Positions 21,461 through 33,157 of a DNA stretch of 53,248 nucleotides are shown here, piece by piece. How positions within the stretch are numbered: position 1 is the first letter of the stretch; the number at the start of each line of letters is the position of its first letter. The notes under the pieces are model-generated. The model was not told the DNA's origin and searched no databases. It saw only the letters and a list, made by a program, of their open reading frames with translations. Where the stretch lies: NCBI RefSeq assembly GCF_001039355.2, contig NW_019773747.1:640-53887 (forward strand), in the 5' to 3' direction. The position numbers and the translations under genes were made by a program. This DNA comes from Lingula anatina (lineage: Eukaryota; Brachiopoda; Lingulata; Lingulida; Lingulidae).

Positions 21461-24230
21461 GGGAATTTGGGGGACGATAGCATAAAAAGGCAACGAAATA
21501 CCGTTTCGTATTTTCTGAAATAGATCGAAAAAAGAGAACTACATCTAAGGACTTTAACCTTAATTATCTAACTACCGGTAAGCAAAAGATACAAAACGTA
21601 GGAAATGCCTAGATACAAAACCTAGAAAATGCCTCATCTTGTTCAGACTTAGATTGACCCCGGTGCAATATGTCTCAAGATCCTATTCCCATTTTTAAGA
21701 AGAGATGCACCTTACACCATACCAAAACAAGATTACAGATGGTCCTTTTGTCTTATTTGCTAACTGGCCCTTTAATGAAAACATGGAGGTTCGCACTGGT
21801 TGTTAGAATTGTTTGTATTTATAAATACTTACTTAATGCACTTGGCAAGCGTTTGGTAATTGATTCTGGTACAGTGTAATCTTCAACCGTGTCATTAATC
21901 CATAACTACAGCAAAATATTAATGTTGCACTTTACCAGGTGTTCGTATACTATTTTGCCTCCATTTAAAATAATCTAATATTCCCCCCCCCCCAAAAAAA
22001 AAAAAAAAAGAAACGAAAAAAATCACGATTTTTTTTGTTATCTTCTAAATTTATTATTCAAGTAAGCAATATCAATATTATTAATATATAAATTTTATTG
22101 TACTGAATATACTGCCATGATCATATTATTTAACCAGAAGAGAAGTGTGTTTTATTTACATTTTCAAAGAATTTGATTATATTGCATTTCCATAAAAGTT
22201 ACAAATATTTTTTAAAACAGCGTTTCCTGTGACCTACAAATGTATGTGTTATTTGCAGGTAAGCAATACAGGAGGTAGAATTATATAATATAAATAAAGC
22301 TGCTTACCTGTTTATGAAGATGGTGAGAATTTTCCCAAAACTTTTCTTAAAAAATACATTTTTAGATTCAGGTAAGGTCATTATAGCTCAGACACCTGAG
22401 CAATCCTTACCAAGTTTTGAGATTATTTGACAAGAAGTAGGAAGTACCTTATATGTAATTTGACACTTTTTAAGTAGGGTTGGATACACAAATGGATATA
22501 GAAATGAAATGACCAGTTAAAAGCCAAAATTTCCAGCAGTCTCTTTTTTTTTTTTTTTTTTTTTTCACACAAGAAGTTCAACTTCTGGTGATTGAGTTGA
22601 TATTTGATAGATTTTTATACAAAATTAGTTTTCAATTAGTTCCCAAGTCCTTGTTCTGTTAACAATTTTATCTTATTTTCAATGTTTTTATTGCGTGTCT
22701 GTCTGTACCCTAACATGAATACTTTCTCCATATTTGACCATGGGTTTGTGGTTCATTTTATTTTGTTGTCATCTCCATTCGTTTTTGTTTACTCTATCGC
22801 GCAGTGATATAAATAAAAGCATATATGTCAGGCTAATTGTCAGCCTTAGTGCAAAGGTACTTAGTCAACCCTAAAGAGTTCCTGTCAAATATTGCTTGTT
22901 TATGACTTCTTATTTCGGTATCACTTAAAGTAGCCTCTATTAAGCTACCCTGTCGTTCAGGATTATATATATATATTATATGTAATCGCGCTGTCACTTG
23001 TACCTAAAGCAGATAATTCAGCCACACTGTCTGACAGTGACCTTTAACTCTCTTTACGCCTATTGGACAGTTTATAAATTAATTATTGATAATATTAAAA
23101 CATGTTTTATTGTTTATTACCCAGAGTTTGGGTATATTAGGTTATAATTTAGCCAGATACTTAGTTTCTGTGACAAGAGCCAGCGTGTGGTATTCAACAG
23201 TGGACGTTATGTACAGTTGTTTTTGTGCTGCCCCGCACTTATGTATATTATACTACATGTAAAATAAATTTCAGTTGTATAATGATCACTTTTTTTAAAA
23301 AAAGGCTCTCTATACAGTATACATACAAGTATAAGATGGTTATTCAGAGAGAGACTTCTGAGACATTCGGAAACACCTTGAGACACCTAGCTCCTACTTC
23401 AAGAAAAGAGTAGATGCAAAGCTTCTACAAGCAATGTGTACCCTTATAGTTAACGGTATTCAAGAAGTCTATACAATAAAGCTGTAGAAACCCAGAATAC
23501 AGTCATGTTCTTCATTAAACCGCATAAACTTTGTGTTTTAAATTATCTATTTAGAGAGCATTCAGAACAAGTTGATCCGCGGACTAACAGATCCATGGAC
23601 TAGATATGGCCGACGCCCGTAAGGCAGCGCCGGCTGATTCCATAGCGCCCCCCCCCCCATACCCCCCCCCCCCCCCCGATTCCACACGCGCCTTCGCTGC
23701 AGGGGCCTTGCCATTAAACCTCGGAGCTGAGATTTCATCCGTTTAATGGCGCGTGTGGAGGCAGGGAGACCATCAGAAGGTTAAGCGGCGCTGCTGTTAA
23801 GTTTGGTCGGCCATATTTAGTCTAAGGATTATCTGTTCTGAATGCGCTGCGCTTAATCGCCTCCAACTGTAACTGTCCAGTGCCTCTGTGTGAGAACGGC
23901 ATACATGTAGATAACATACTTCTTTTTCAAGAGGGAGGCATCTAAAGCCTCTCTAGAGACGAGATATCTTTAACATCGGTCACACTGCAATTATAACTTT
24001 TTGGGCAACTTTCAAGCAACCTCAAATAGATTTCAATCGTTTAATTTAGTTGTTAAAACACGCGTCCTCGTGGCCTTGAGTAGAATACGGAAAATCTGAT
24101 GAGTATAAGTGCATTGGAAGCAAGAGATCAAGGTTCACAAGTTAAACGGATTGCAATCAGCGAGGATCCCTCGGAGTTGGATTGATCTACGTAAAGTTTC
24201 AATCTAAAAGCTTCAATCGCAATTAGACCT
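21461..24230. repeat. segmental duplication downstream of B (partner 26169-28830)
   Basis: From GACGATAGC just after the stop to the AGCGAGG block near 24165, this region matches the downstream region of gene C in the same order. Shared landmarks are a C-run followed by an A-run, TTTCACACAAGAAGTT, CAACAGTGGACGTTATG and a foldback MITE. It holds no gene. A poly(T) at 22544-22566 is longer than in the C copy. The shared MITE shows that B and C were duplicated as a larger unit. Confidence 0.85.
23554..23848. mobile_element. foldback MITE downstream of B
   Basis: Terminal inverted repeats start GAGAGCATTCAGAACA and end TGTTCTGAATGCGCT. Inner parts share ATATGGCCGAC and CACACGCGCC on both arms. 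Two C-runs sit in the left arm. It is orthologous to 28209-28485 through the segmental duplication and related by its ends to 35302-35528 and 44320-44710. Confidence 0.7.
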
Positions 24231-24289
24231 TTGTGGCAATTTGCTGCTCATTCTGAGGGGACTGGGTGGATTTATTTAGTTATAGCAGC

Positions 24290-24760
24290 ATACCGGAAGG
24301 ACAGCGAGTCCTGTACCCTGGTGGTAAGATTTCTTTATATTGGATGTGGCCTCTGTGTAGTTACATCAGTCTGGCATGACTCTATAAAACTGTGTAGAGA
24401 GTTGCGTGTGACACAATAATCTGTCTAGCAATATCTATCTTTTTCTCGCCACACTGACACAGATTAACAATTTTCTAAAACATGCTTAGCTCATTTTACG
24501 CACTGCGACCGCTAGCATGCAAAATGTCCAATTCTGCTATGCAGTAGTTGCTGACATATGTATACTTTTTGACAGAACCATGTTTCGCCAAAGCCAAGCG
24601 TTAACTAGCCCAAAGGAGACCTACCCAATTATATCAGTGCATATTACACATTGAGCAGTGCAACAGCCACGGTAGTCAGTTAATTGGTAACGGCACACCT
24701 GACTTCACACTTCTCCACTCACATTTTATATGAGATATGAGTCTTTTGAAAAAAAAATTA
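24290..24760 (-). mobile_element. inverted fragment of the 1430-1950 element
   Basis: Read on the minus strand, this stretch follows 1430-1950 in order (CCAAAGCCAAG, GCATGCAAAATG, ACCACCAGGGTACAG). It therefore contains the 5' part of the same Tc1-like element, in opposite orientation, and lies upstream of module P4. Confidence 0.65.
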
Positions 24761-24935
24761 TTTCACTGTCAAAACTCAGTTTATATTTTTTCTACAACGA
24801 TACGATTGTTTTTAATTATGTAAAATAAATGGGAATAGCTTCAATAAAACCCATCCAAAGTGTCAATGGCAATGGAAAGGCGGTACACAGCGGGGCTTGG
24901 TGGTGTGTTACTTGTTGGAAAACATAATGGAGCAC

Positions 24936-25041
24936 GTGCCCGGATGTTCCCCTTTGGAACGAGGAAGTGTTGGGATATACCTGTAACCCCCTCTATTACA
25001 CCTGAAATAAAAGTGGTGCCCAAACATCGGGAAAGGTGAGT
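24936..25041 (+). promoter_or_regulatory. promoter/first-exon module P4 of gene C
   Basis: CCCGGATGTTCCCC, GAGGAAGTG (24961-24969, the best match to a PU.1-type ETS site in the window), an AAATAAAAG TATA-like box (25005-25013) and donor AAAG|GTGAGT (GT at 25036). Upstream similarity to P1 extends to about 24780. The module is well kept although its gene has lost most of its coding exon. Confidence 0.55.
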
Positions 25042-25215
25042 GCTTAGTTAACAATCATTAATTTAAATGACAAGAATATGGCTTCTGTCAAAGACAATTC
25101 AGACTGTCTGAATCATTATTTTATACAACAGACTGGTATTTCATTGCCTAAAAAGGTTTTCTTGATAATCTACACAGAGATCGTACCGAACAGGGTCCCG
25201 TCTATTGCAGGATCA

Positions 25216-25223
25216 TGACGTCA
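25216..25223. promoter_or_regulatory. CRE palindrome after P4
   Basis: TGACGTCA, 180 nt after the P4 donor (GGATCATGACGTCATTG). Confidence 0.45.
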
Positions 25224-25562
25224 TTGTTCTATCAAAGTGACAAATAATTTCCCTGTTAAATTGAAAATTGAAATCCAAAATTGCTGAACACTATCCTCTG
25301 CAACATTGGTATATAGCCCTGTATACACTGTACACGTAACTAACAGTACATACTGTTAGTTATTAACGTAATAAAATCATTCGCTGGCGTTCTTAAATAA
25401 GACACTTGCGGTGCATTTCAATAGTCGCACATTAAGTTTTTGCGCAACAGTCTACTAAGTAAATGTAACCTATGATTTACCTGAACGAAGACATTTCTGC
25501 GTGCAGGATTATAACCTGAGGTCTCAGATATCAGATGTATTGAATAATTTCTTTACGTCTAT

Positions 25563-26168
25563 AACCAATTGAAGACGCTGGACAAATGCACCATATTACG
25601 TTTCAAACGATTGCGTAGACTGAGTATCGGCGGCAACCCATTTCATTGTGATTGCAAGATAGCGTGGCTTCGTTCATGCCATGATAAAGTAGAAGACAAT
25701 GATGTGGACAAGGCTTTCTGTAACAGTCCTAAAGAATTTAAGGGAATGGATGTCAGTGTTTTCTCGACAGAAGGTTGCGCCCGCTCACAGTTGACCATTG
25801 ATGACTGTTCTGAACCCATTAATAATGCACAGGTGACTGGAAATGAACCTATGACGTCATTTACAAGACGGGCTCTTGTCGCAGCATATTTTGCAGTGGG
25901 ATTCAGCGCCACCTGTCTTGTATTTCTTGTCGTCTACATTACTGTCACCGGGTATCGATTTTATAAGCGATCCCGTGGTAAACAAAGCAATGCGACCACT
26001 GAAATTGAGAGGCACATGCCTGGAGTACAAGACACGAGCGTCACCGAGGCTGGGGAAACAAGGTCGTACCAGGAATTGTCGAGAGTCTCTAATTACCAGA
26101 ATATCGCTAATGGAAACCGACCAACTGGGAATTCCTACGAAGCTCTGAATCCAAATACAGCAATTTAA
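25563..26168 (+). pseudogene. LRR receptor C, 5'-truncated
   Basis: Receptor similarity starts abruptly at AACCAATTG, inside the last LRR, and runs in one open frame to the stop: LRRCT (NPFHCDCKIAWL), short stalk, TM and full tail with YQEL, YQNI, YEAL and the TAI end. Just upstream is intron-1-like sequence (TTGAATAA), so a deletion removed the rest of the intron, the start codon and about 1.1 kb of coding sequence. The first ATG in frame is at 25747 within the LRRCT, so no secreted protein can start here. The frame has stayed open with only in-frame indels, so recent loss, or use as a spliced 3' exon, is possible. Confidence 0.8.
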
Positions 26169-26666
26169 AGATATTTAGGAGACGATAGCGTAAAAAGGCA
26201 ACGAAACACCGTTTCTGTACTTATTGAAATATATCCAAAATGATAATTTTGAATTAAAGTTATAACCCGAATTATCTAACCGTGTGGGCAAAAATACAAA
26301 ACGTATAAAAACGAAAAGATTTTCATCTTGTATAGACCTAGGTTGTGCCCAATGCAATGTCTCCTATTTCCATTTTTAAGAAGAGATGCACTCCATTCCA
26401 AAACTAAAGGACAGATGGTCCTTTCGTCTTATATTACTTACTGGTCTTTTGACCGTGAATGGAAACATGGCGTTCCGCACTGCTTTCTAGAATTATTTGT
26501 CTTTATAATTATTTATATAATGCACTTGTAAGCGTTTGGTAATGGGTTCTGGTAATCTTTAATCGCATCATAAATCAATAACTATAGCAAAATATAAATG
26601 TTGCTCTTTACAAGGTATTCGTATCCTAGTTTGCTTCCATTTAAAATAATTAAATCCCCCCCCCCC

Positions 26667-26701
<35 letters not shown>

Positions 26702-28830
26702 ATGAACTTAATGTTGTCTTTTAAAATTATTTTTCATGTAATCAATCGTAATATATAAATGATATTGTATTGCGTTTGCTGCCATGATCATATTATGCAG
26801 CCAGAGGAGAAATGTCTGTTTTTATTTAGATTTGATAATATTGCGTTTCCATAAAAGTGACAAAATAGAAAAAAAAAACAGCGTTTTCTGTGGCCTAAAG
26901 ATTTGTGTTATTAACATTAAAACAATACGGGAGGTGGAGTTATATAATATGAATAAAGTTGCTAACTTGTTTGATAGGTGGTGAGAATTTCCCCAAAAAA
27001 ATACATTTTAAGATTCAGGTAAGGTAATTATAGCAGAGACACCCTAACAATCCTTACCAAATTTTGAAATTATTTGATAAAAAGTGGGAAGTAACTTATA
27101 TGTAATTTGGCTGTGAAATCACCACTATGACGTCGCTCTTTAAGTTGGGTTGGATACACAGTTAGATATAGATATGAACTGACCCGTTAATAGCCAAAAT
27201 TTCCAGCAGTATCTTTTCTCTTTCTTTTCACACAAGAAGTTTAATTTCTGGTGGTTGAGTTGATATTTGATAGATCTTTTACACTAAATTAGTGTTACAT
27301 TAGTTCGCAAGTCCTTGTTCTGTTAGCAATTTTATCTAATCGTCCATGTTTTAATTGCGTGTCTGTCTGTATCCCAACACGAATAATTTCTCCATATTTG
27401 ACCATGGGTTTGTGGTTCATTGTATTCTGTCGCCATTTTCTACAACCGTTTTTGTTCATTCAATCACACAGTGGTATAAGTTAAAACGTATTTTGAGTTA
27501 TCATCCTAACTGCCAGTCTTAGTGCCAAGGTACTAAGTCACCTCTAAAGAGTTCCTGCCAAATGATTCTAAATTATTATTTTATATTTCGGTATCACTTA
27601 AAATAGCCTTTATTAAGCTACCGTGTCGTTTAGGATTATACATAGGCCTATCATATGTAACCGCGCTGTTACTTGTACCTAAAGCAGATAATTCAGACAT
27701 ACTGTCTGACAGTGACCTTTAACTCTCTTTACGCCTATTGGGCAGTTTATAAATTAATTGTTGATAATGTTTTATTGTTTGTTACTCAGATTTTGGGTTT
27801 ATAAGGTTATCATTTAGCCAGATACTTAGCTTATGTGACAAGAGCCAGCGTGTGGTATTCAACAGTGGACGTTATGTACAGTTGTTTTTGTGCTGCCCCG
27901 CACTTATGTATATTATACTACATGTAAAATAAATTTCAGTTGTATAATGACCACTTTTTAAAAAGAAAGGCTCTCTATACAGTATACTTACAAGTATAAG
28001 ATGGTTATTCGGAGAGAGACTTCTGGGACATTCGGAAACACCTTGAGACACCTAGCTCCTACTTCAAGAAAGTGTGGATGCAAAGCTTCTTAAAGCAAGG
28101 TGTATACTCCCATAGTTATCGGTATTCAAGAAGCCTATACAATAAAGCTGTAGAAAACCAGAATACATGTTCTTCATTAAACCGCGTGAACTCTGTGTTA
28201 TCTATTTAGAGGGCACTCAGAACAAATTGATCCGCGGACTAACAGAGTAGATAGTCTAGATATGGCCGACTCACTTAAAGCATGGCCGGCTGATTCCATA
28301 GCGCCCCCCTCCCCCCTCCACACGCGCCTATGCTGCAGGGGCCTTGCAATTAAACCTCGGAGCTGAGATTTCATCCGTTTAATGGCGCGTGTGGAGGCAG
28401 GGAGACCATCAGAAGATTAAGCGGCGCTGCTGTTAAGTTCGGTCTGCAATATTTAGCCTGCGGATCATTTGTTCTGAATGCGCTCTATCTCTTAACCGCC
28501 TCCAACTGTTACTGTCCAGTGTGACTGTGGGGAAACGGCGTACATGTAGTTAACATACTTCACCTTCAAGAGGGAGGCATCTAAGGCCTCTACAGTTAAA
28601 TTGAGACGGTATATCCTAAACTACAGTCACACCGCGATAGCAACTTTTTTGGCAACTTTCAAGCAACCTCAAATAGATTTCAATCGTTTTATTCGGATGT
28701 TAAAACATGCGTCCACATGGCGTTTAGTAGAAAACAGAAAAGTTGATGATTATAAGAGTACATTGGAAACAAGAGATCAAATGTAACACGTTAAATTGAT
28801 TGCATTCAGCGAGGGTCCCCGCTGTGTGTT
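26169..28830. repeat. segmental duplication downstream of C (partner 21461-24230)
   Basis: Same order of landmarks as downstream of gene B, with point changes and small indels. It contains a C-run/A-run at about 26657-26700 and the MITE at 28209. No gene; short open frames here have counterparts broken in the other copy. Confidence 0.85.
28209..28485. mobile_element. foldback MITE downstream of C
   Basis: GAGGGCACTCAGAACA at the left and TGTTCTGAATGCGCTC at the right, with CACACGCGCC/GGCGCGTGTG arms inside. It is the same ancestral insertion as 23554-23848. Confidence 0.7.
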
Positions 28831-28965
28831 CACCAAGACATGGAATCACTTGCAGTGTCACTTTTATTGACTTTTGATTACCCATTTTTTTCCAGAAAGT
28901 GTTTTTGACTTTTTAGTAATGATAATGAAAGTAGCAATGTTTGTGCGGCGAAGTACGGTTTGACC

Positions 28966-29036
28966 ACGCTCGGCTGTCACCTTGATTGGATAGTAAACGA
29001 TTGTCGTAAAATCGCTAAATGATATTAAAATCGGGT
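28966..29036. repeat. dispersed repeat, also at the window's right edge
   Basis: About 70 bp, from GCTCGGCTGTCACCTTGATT to GCTAAATGATATTAAAA, recur at 53180-53248 with about four differences. The second copy is cut by the window end, so the full element is longer. Confidence 0.8.
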
Positions 29037-29362
29037 ACATAAACTTAAAAACCACCTAGGACAACCTCAGACTGCCACATTAATCCAATACAATGCAAAA
29101 ATAAACTATAACAAGTGGTTAAAGCCTTCAAACCGAATGTCGTAAAGTCCCCATATACCTCCATAGAGACAATAAAATAGAGTAAGCTTCTGAAACAAGA
29201 AAAATCCAGTTCCAACATAATAATCGAAATAAAATACTGCCGGGCATCGGCCTAAAACTTGGCACGCTTACCGCTAATACTGCAGGCTACATCATCCCGT
29301 CGCTCGTTTGTAAATTCCGTGCATGGCATACGCACAATCAAACCGTATATCCAAATTCCACC

Positions 29363-29491
29363 TCTGATGTTTGAATTGGTCCTCTCTACAATCCAATTCA
29401 GGAAATGACGTAACCGCAGAGGTCGCATTGTCCAATGGCATGGCTTCTTTTTCGTAATGGTAGGTTAGAGAGGACCAATTCAAACATCAGA
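29363..29491. repeat. inverted repeat, arms of about 28 bp
   Basis: TCTGATGTTTGAATTGGTCC at 29366 is repeated inverted (GGACCAATTCAAACATCAGA) ending near 29490, with CTCTCTA continuing each arm. It is a hairpin or the terminal of an unknown element; no gene lies in 28830-29600. Confidence 0.8.
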
Positions 29492-29619
29492 CATCTTCAA
29501 ACATCTTTATTTGGAGTATAAATAGTATAGTTTTATGTATTTTAGAAAAAAAATTAGATCCCGGGTGAAAGGCCCTATATGTGACGAGGGATACATGTAC
29601 ATATGGTAGGCCTATAATG

Positions 29620-30340
29620 TGGGAAAAAGGTATTGTATCTTGTAAAAGTGATTAAATTTAAGCTACTAGGAGTAACTCTGACCCCTGATCTCAAGTGGAT
29701 AGAACATGTGCAGTTAATTTATTCCATTTATTCTTGTGCCAAGCTTTTTAATCTCAGGCAGTTGAAAAAGGCAAATCTGGCCACTGAGGATCTTATAGTT
29801 ACATATCAATCAATAATTAGATCAGTCCAAGAATATGCATGCCCTGTGTGGGGGCCTAGTCTTACAGCCGAACAGTGTGAATGCTTAGAATCTGTTCAAA
29901 GCAGAGCTCTTTAAATTATTTACCCATTTTATACTTATAAGGATGCCCTACATGCTAGTAATCTCACCTCTCTGATGGAGAGAAGAGACGTTTTATATAA
30001 GAACATTTTTACAAAAATCAAGAATTTTAATAAGTTATACCATCTGTTTAAAGAAAAGAATCCAAGAAATCTCAGGGTCAGCAACAAATTTTTAATACCA
30101 AGAGTGAAAACGGAGCGTTTTAAATCATCTTTTATAATTCACAGTTTTTTAAATTTATGTAAAATACTGCCCCAAATTGTCTTATAAGTCTTGTTTTAAA
30201 GCTTTGGTCTTTTAGTTTATAATTTTTAGCTACTTTTAAATACCTTATATTTTATTTATGATTTTATTTATGATACATTGTAAAACTTCAACCTTTGGGT
30301 TGCGATTATTGCAAACAAATAATAATAATTATTATTAATG
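29620..30340 (+). mobile_element. 5'-truncated LINE with C-terminal RT region
   Basis: The frame 29633-30187 matches the C-terminal end of Jockey/CR1-type reverse transcriptase ORFs: LLGVTLTPDLKW..H, LRQLKKANL, EDLIVTYQSIIRSVQEYACPVW and LE.VQSRAL, then a tail with ERRDVLY and FLIPRVKTERFKSSFI. One in-frame TAA at 29912-29914 interrupts it, and everything upstream, including the catalytic YxDD region, is missing. The 3'UTR has a small hairpin (CAACCTTTGGGTTG) and ends in an (AAT)n-like tail near 30318-30340, as usual for such elements. A dead insertion. Confidence 0.8.
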
Positions 30341-30344
30341 TCTG

Positions 30345-31340
30345 GATTAAACAAGGCTTTTTAATATAGCAGTGCATGTAGGTTATTCGTGAAAATGTAA
30401 GTTTCAGCTCGGTTGATATCATCCAAGGATGAGTCGGTCAGCATGTCAGCTACGTTGCCCAACGTAGTTTCTTTAACTGGGTGTTGCGGAGGCCGTAGAG
30501 GTAGTAGAGGTAGAGGAAAGTCTGCCTTGCGAGTCGCAAGGGCCACATGAGATGTCCTTTCAGGCAGGGATGCTAACTGCAAGGAGCGATGGTCGTGGAA
30601 ATTGTACTCATTTCTTGAGTTTGTCTTGCTTCCAGTGTACGTGGCACACACTCACCACTTACGAAGGGAATGCAACGCAAGGCGAAAGTAGTTCCCTTTT
30701 GCGTCAGTTATGCTTCACACTTGCCTCACACATTTGTGGTGACGTACTGACGGCGTACATCAGTTTTGCTTCCTGTTCTCCTCTTCTTTCTTCTTCCTCC
30801 TCCCTTTTTCTACTATGTAAGCTTCTTTCTCTTGCCTTTTTGAGGCATATTAGAAACTAAATTGAGCAAAAATTTGAAAATTTTGGAAATTGTTGTTCAC
30901 GTCACACAGTCGACGTTCATTGTAAAGACACGAGCGTACGTCGTGAGCACACCTTTTATACACCAGGCGTGGGGGTAACGCACGTGCGACACGTTCCCGG
31001 TGTGATCTCCACTTTGTTCGTTAGTTGTGAGGGCGTGCGCCTTACTCAACATGCAGAGGGCACTTGCTCCTTCATTGCTTGCGACGTGCGTCTTGCACAA
31101 CGCGCATCTCTCTTGCTAACTCCGTGCGAGGGGAGCAAGTTACGCTTGCGGCCTAGCTGTTCGCAGGCTATTCGTAGAATCTTTTGGACATGTCCAACAT
31201 GCTCCGTACGTGCTTACGGGCTGTCTGCGAACTCGAAATTGCGTAAGAAAGACTTGCGTGGGACGTGAGATTCTGCGCAAAAGTTGGACGCAAACAGCCC
31301 GTAAGAGCCCACACGGCCGGTTGTGACCGAGGCTTTACAG
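30345..31340 (-). mobile_element. candidate terminal/promoter part of a DNA transposon
   Basis: GC-rich and unlike its surroundings. On the minus strand a sharp TATAAAAGG (30952-30960) is followed about 100 nt later by an ATG (30848) with a basic start MPQKGKRKK that stops after 11 codons. Upstream, 31030-31335 is made of many short self-similar words (GTGCG, GCAAG, GGGCTGT). The block near 31300-31337 (CACACGGCCGGTTGTGACCG) looks like a transposon end. A 96-codon minus-strand frame at 30651-30361 is rich in Pro and Leu and is not recognised. No transposase is seen, so the assignment rests on composition and layout. Confidence 0.35.
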
Positions 31341-32218
31341 TTAGAATATTGTAAATATTCAAGTAAGATTACAAAGAATTGCACGCATTCTCTTACAAAA
31401 AAAAAAAAATAAATAAAAAAAAATAAATAAACTCCCCCATCCCTCCCCAGCCAATAATATCCCACCTGACAATTCCCACTCCCTAATGAAATCAAAATAT
31501 AAAAAAAAATATGAAAATGCAAATTTCATTTTGCAAAGGTGTATATTTCTATGGAAATTCGCTGTCAGCCTGGATGTTTAAAAATGCACAAGGTTGCCAA
31601 GGTAGCAACCCAGCTAAATAATAATTTACTTAATATAATTATTTAAGGTTCAAACGGGAGCCTGAATAAAAAAAAAATTATAGGAAAAAAACTGCCAGGT
31701 TTATGAATTAGAGGCATATCAGCCCAAGTAGCAGAGAAAATCAAGGAACAGAAAATAGCACATTGACCCCCAAACAGCTGATATGATGTCATCAGCAAAA
31801 TGACTGTACTTTTCAGGAAGACAAATAATGACCGCGTACAGTAATATGAAAAAATTACTACACTACATGTATATGTTGTCATAGGTCGTTTTTAGTTTGT
31901 TTTAAAGAGTACAGTGTACAGTGTACATTGCCTTAAGTTTACCAAAAAGTCATATGTTATTAACATACGTGTTCCAATTATTAGAAACTTTCCAACAGTC
32001 TGCATGTCTTTTTTTTCAATTTTATTTATTCATTTTTTTTTTTCAAATTTAATTTTTGTCGCACATCAACTTATATGTTATTGTTGTGTTCCTATATTGA
32101 GCTGTTCGAAACACAATCGCCATATAAAGTAAAAACTAATGCTGCCACCATCTATCAGTTGTATGTTTTCTTTATTCCTTCGAACGACTGAAAATTTTCT
32201 TGTACGGACTTCAGGCTT
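31341..32218. other. spacer, no gene seen
   Basis: A-rich and AAAT-like runs at 31400-31432, otherwise AT-rich non-coding sequence. Confidence 0.4.
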
Positions 32219-32504
32219 CCCGCACGAAAATGCAGTACTTAGTATCGAAGTAGCAAAGAAGCATTAACGCAGTAGTGGTGTGGAGCATATTTGCAGTAGA
32301 AATGCAGCATAGCCTACTGCAATTCTACTCCAAAAAGGACATAGGTTTGTACAGAGAGGAGCATTAATGCAGTAGATTAGCAGCATGATAAAAGCTTGTT
32401 TCAAATATGCTAATTAGCTCCCAAATCGAAGCAGATTTAAAGCATGTTTGCAGCATGATTGCAGTATCTACTGCGCTGGAGTATCTACTGCGTTTTCGTG
32501 CGGG
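32219..32504. mobile_element. MITE, 286 bp, CCCGCACGAAAA ends
   Basis: Terminal inverted repeats CCCGCACGAAAATGCAGTA at the left and TACTGCGTTTTCGTGCGGG at the right differ at one of 19 positions. Inside, GCAG/CTGC words repeat many times (GCAGTAG, GCAGCAT). No coding capacity. A partial relative lies at 12195-12310. Confidence 0.85.
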
Positions 32505-33049
32505 TTAACTAAGGCTGTAAATCTCTAACTGCATAACTCTAAAAGTAACTGTAAACCACTCTTCTATCCGCTCCTATACACTACTCAACACTCCTTCCTA
32601 ACTGTGGCGCTTCTCCTATATACGTATATATGCAACACTAGCAAAAGCGCATGCCGCCCGCCCTGCAACCCCATTGACCGATATGTGGATACCATTCAAA
32701 TCTCCTTGTCGCAGAAATCTGGGTGGAAGCCAAATCTGCGTCCAGCAGAAAATCTAATCTGCGTTTCTGTCCTACCTAGCACGTGCTGCCGGCGATTTAA
32801 TCCCATGTCAAAAACAATTACAGTTACCGAGATAGAGAACGCAACATTATGTATAACTGATATACAGGTAATTATAGAGGATCTCGACCTCTGGATGAAT
32901 ATTAATGGAGAGAGAGCGAGAGAGAGAAAGAGAGAGGAAGAGAGAGGACTGAACGGTGTCATAAGCGTATACTACTCTTTCCGAATCTGTCAGTGTTTAA
33001 CAATGTACCTGTCTATATTTACACATTGATATGACCTGAGATTTACAAA
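32505..33049. other. spacer with GA-rich run
   Basis: A GA-rich simple repeat lies at about 32908-32946. Open frames here pass through that repeat on both strands and are not credible genes. Confidence 0.4.
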
Positions 33050-33157
33050 ATGCCCGGATGAAATTTATTTTAGAACAAGGAAGTAATATTGGATCAATAG
33101 TACCCATGATATCAGTGGAGAAGAAAGGATCCAAAGCTTAGAGCAATAGAGGTGAGT
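33050..33157 (+). promoter_or_regulatory. diverged promoter/first-exon module P5 of gene D
   Basis: TGCCCGGATG, AAGGAAGT (33077-33084) and a donor AGAG|GTGAGTGCAAG (GT at 33152) keep the module's order, but the TATA-like box is degraded (CATGATATCAGTGG) and no CRE follows. It is the most diverged module, in front of the most diverged gene. The implied intron to the acceptor at 37949 is about 4.8 kb. Confidence 0.45.
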
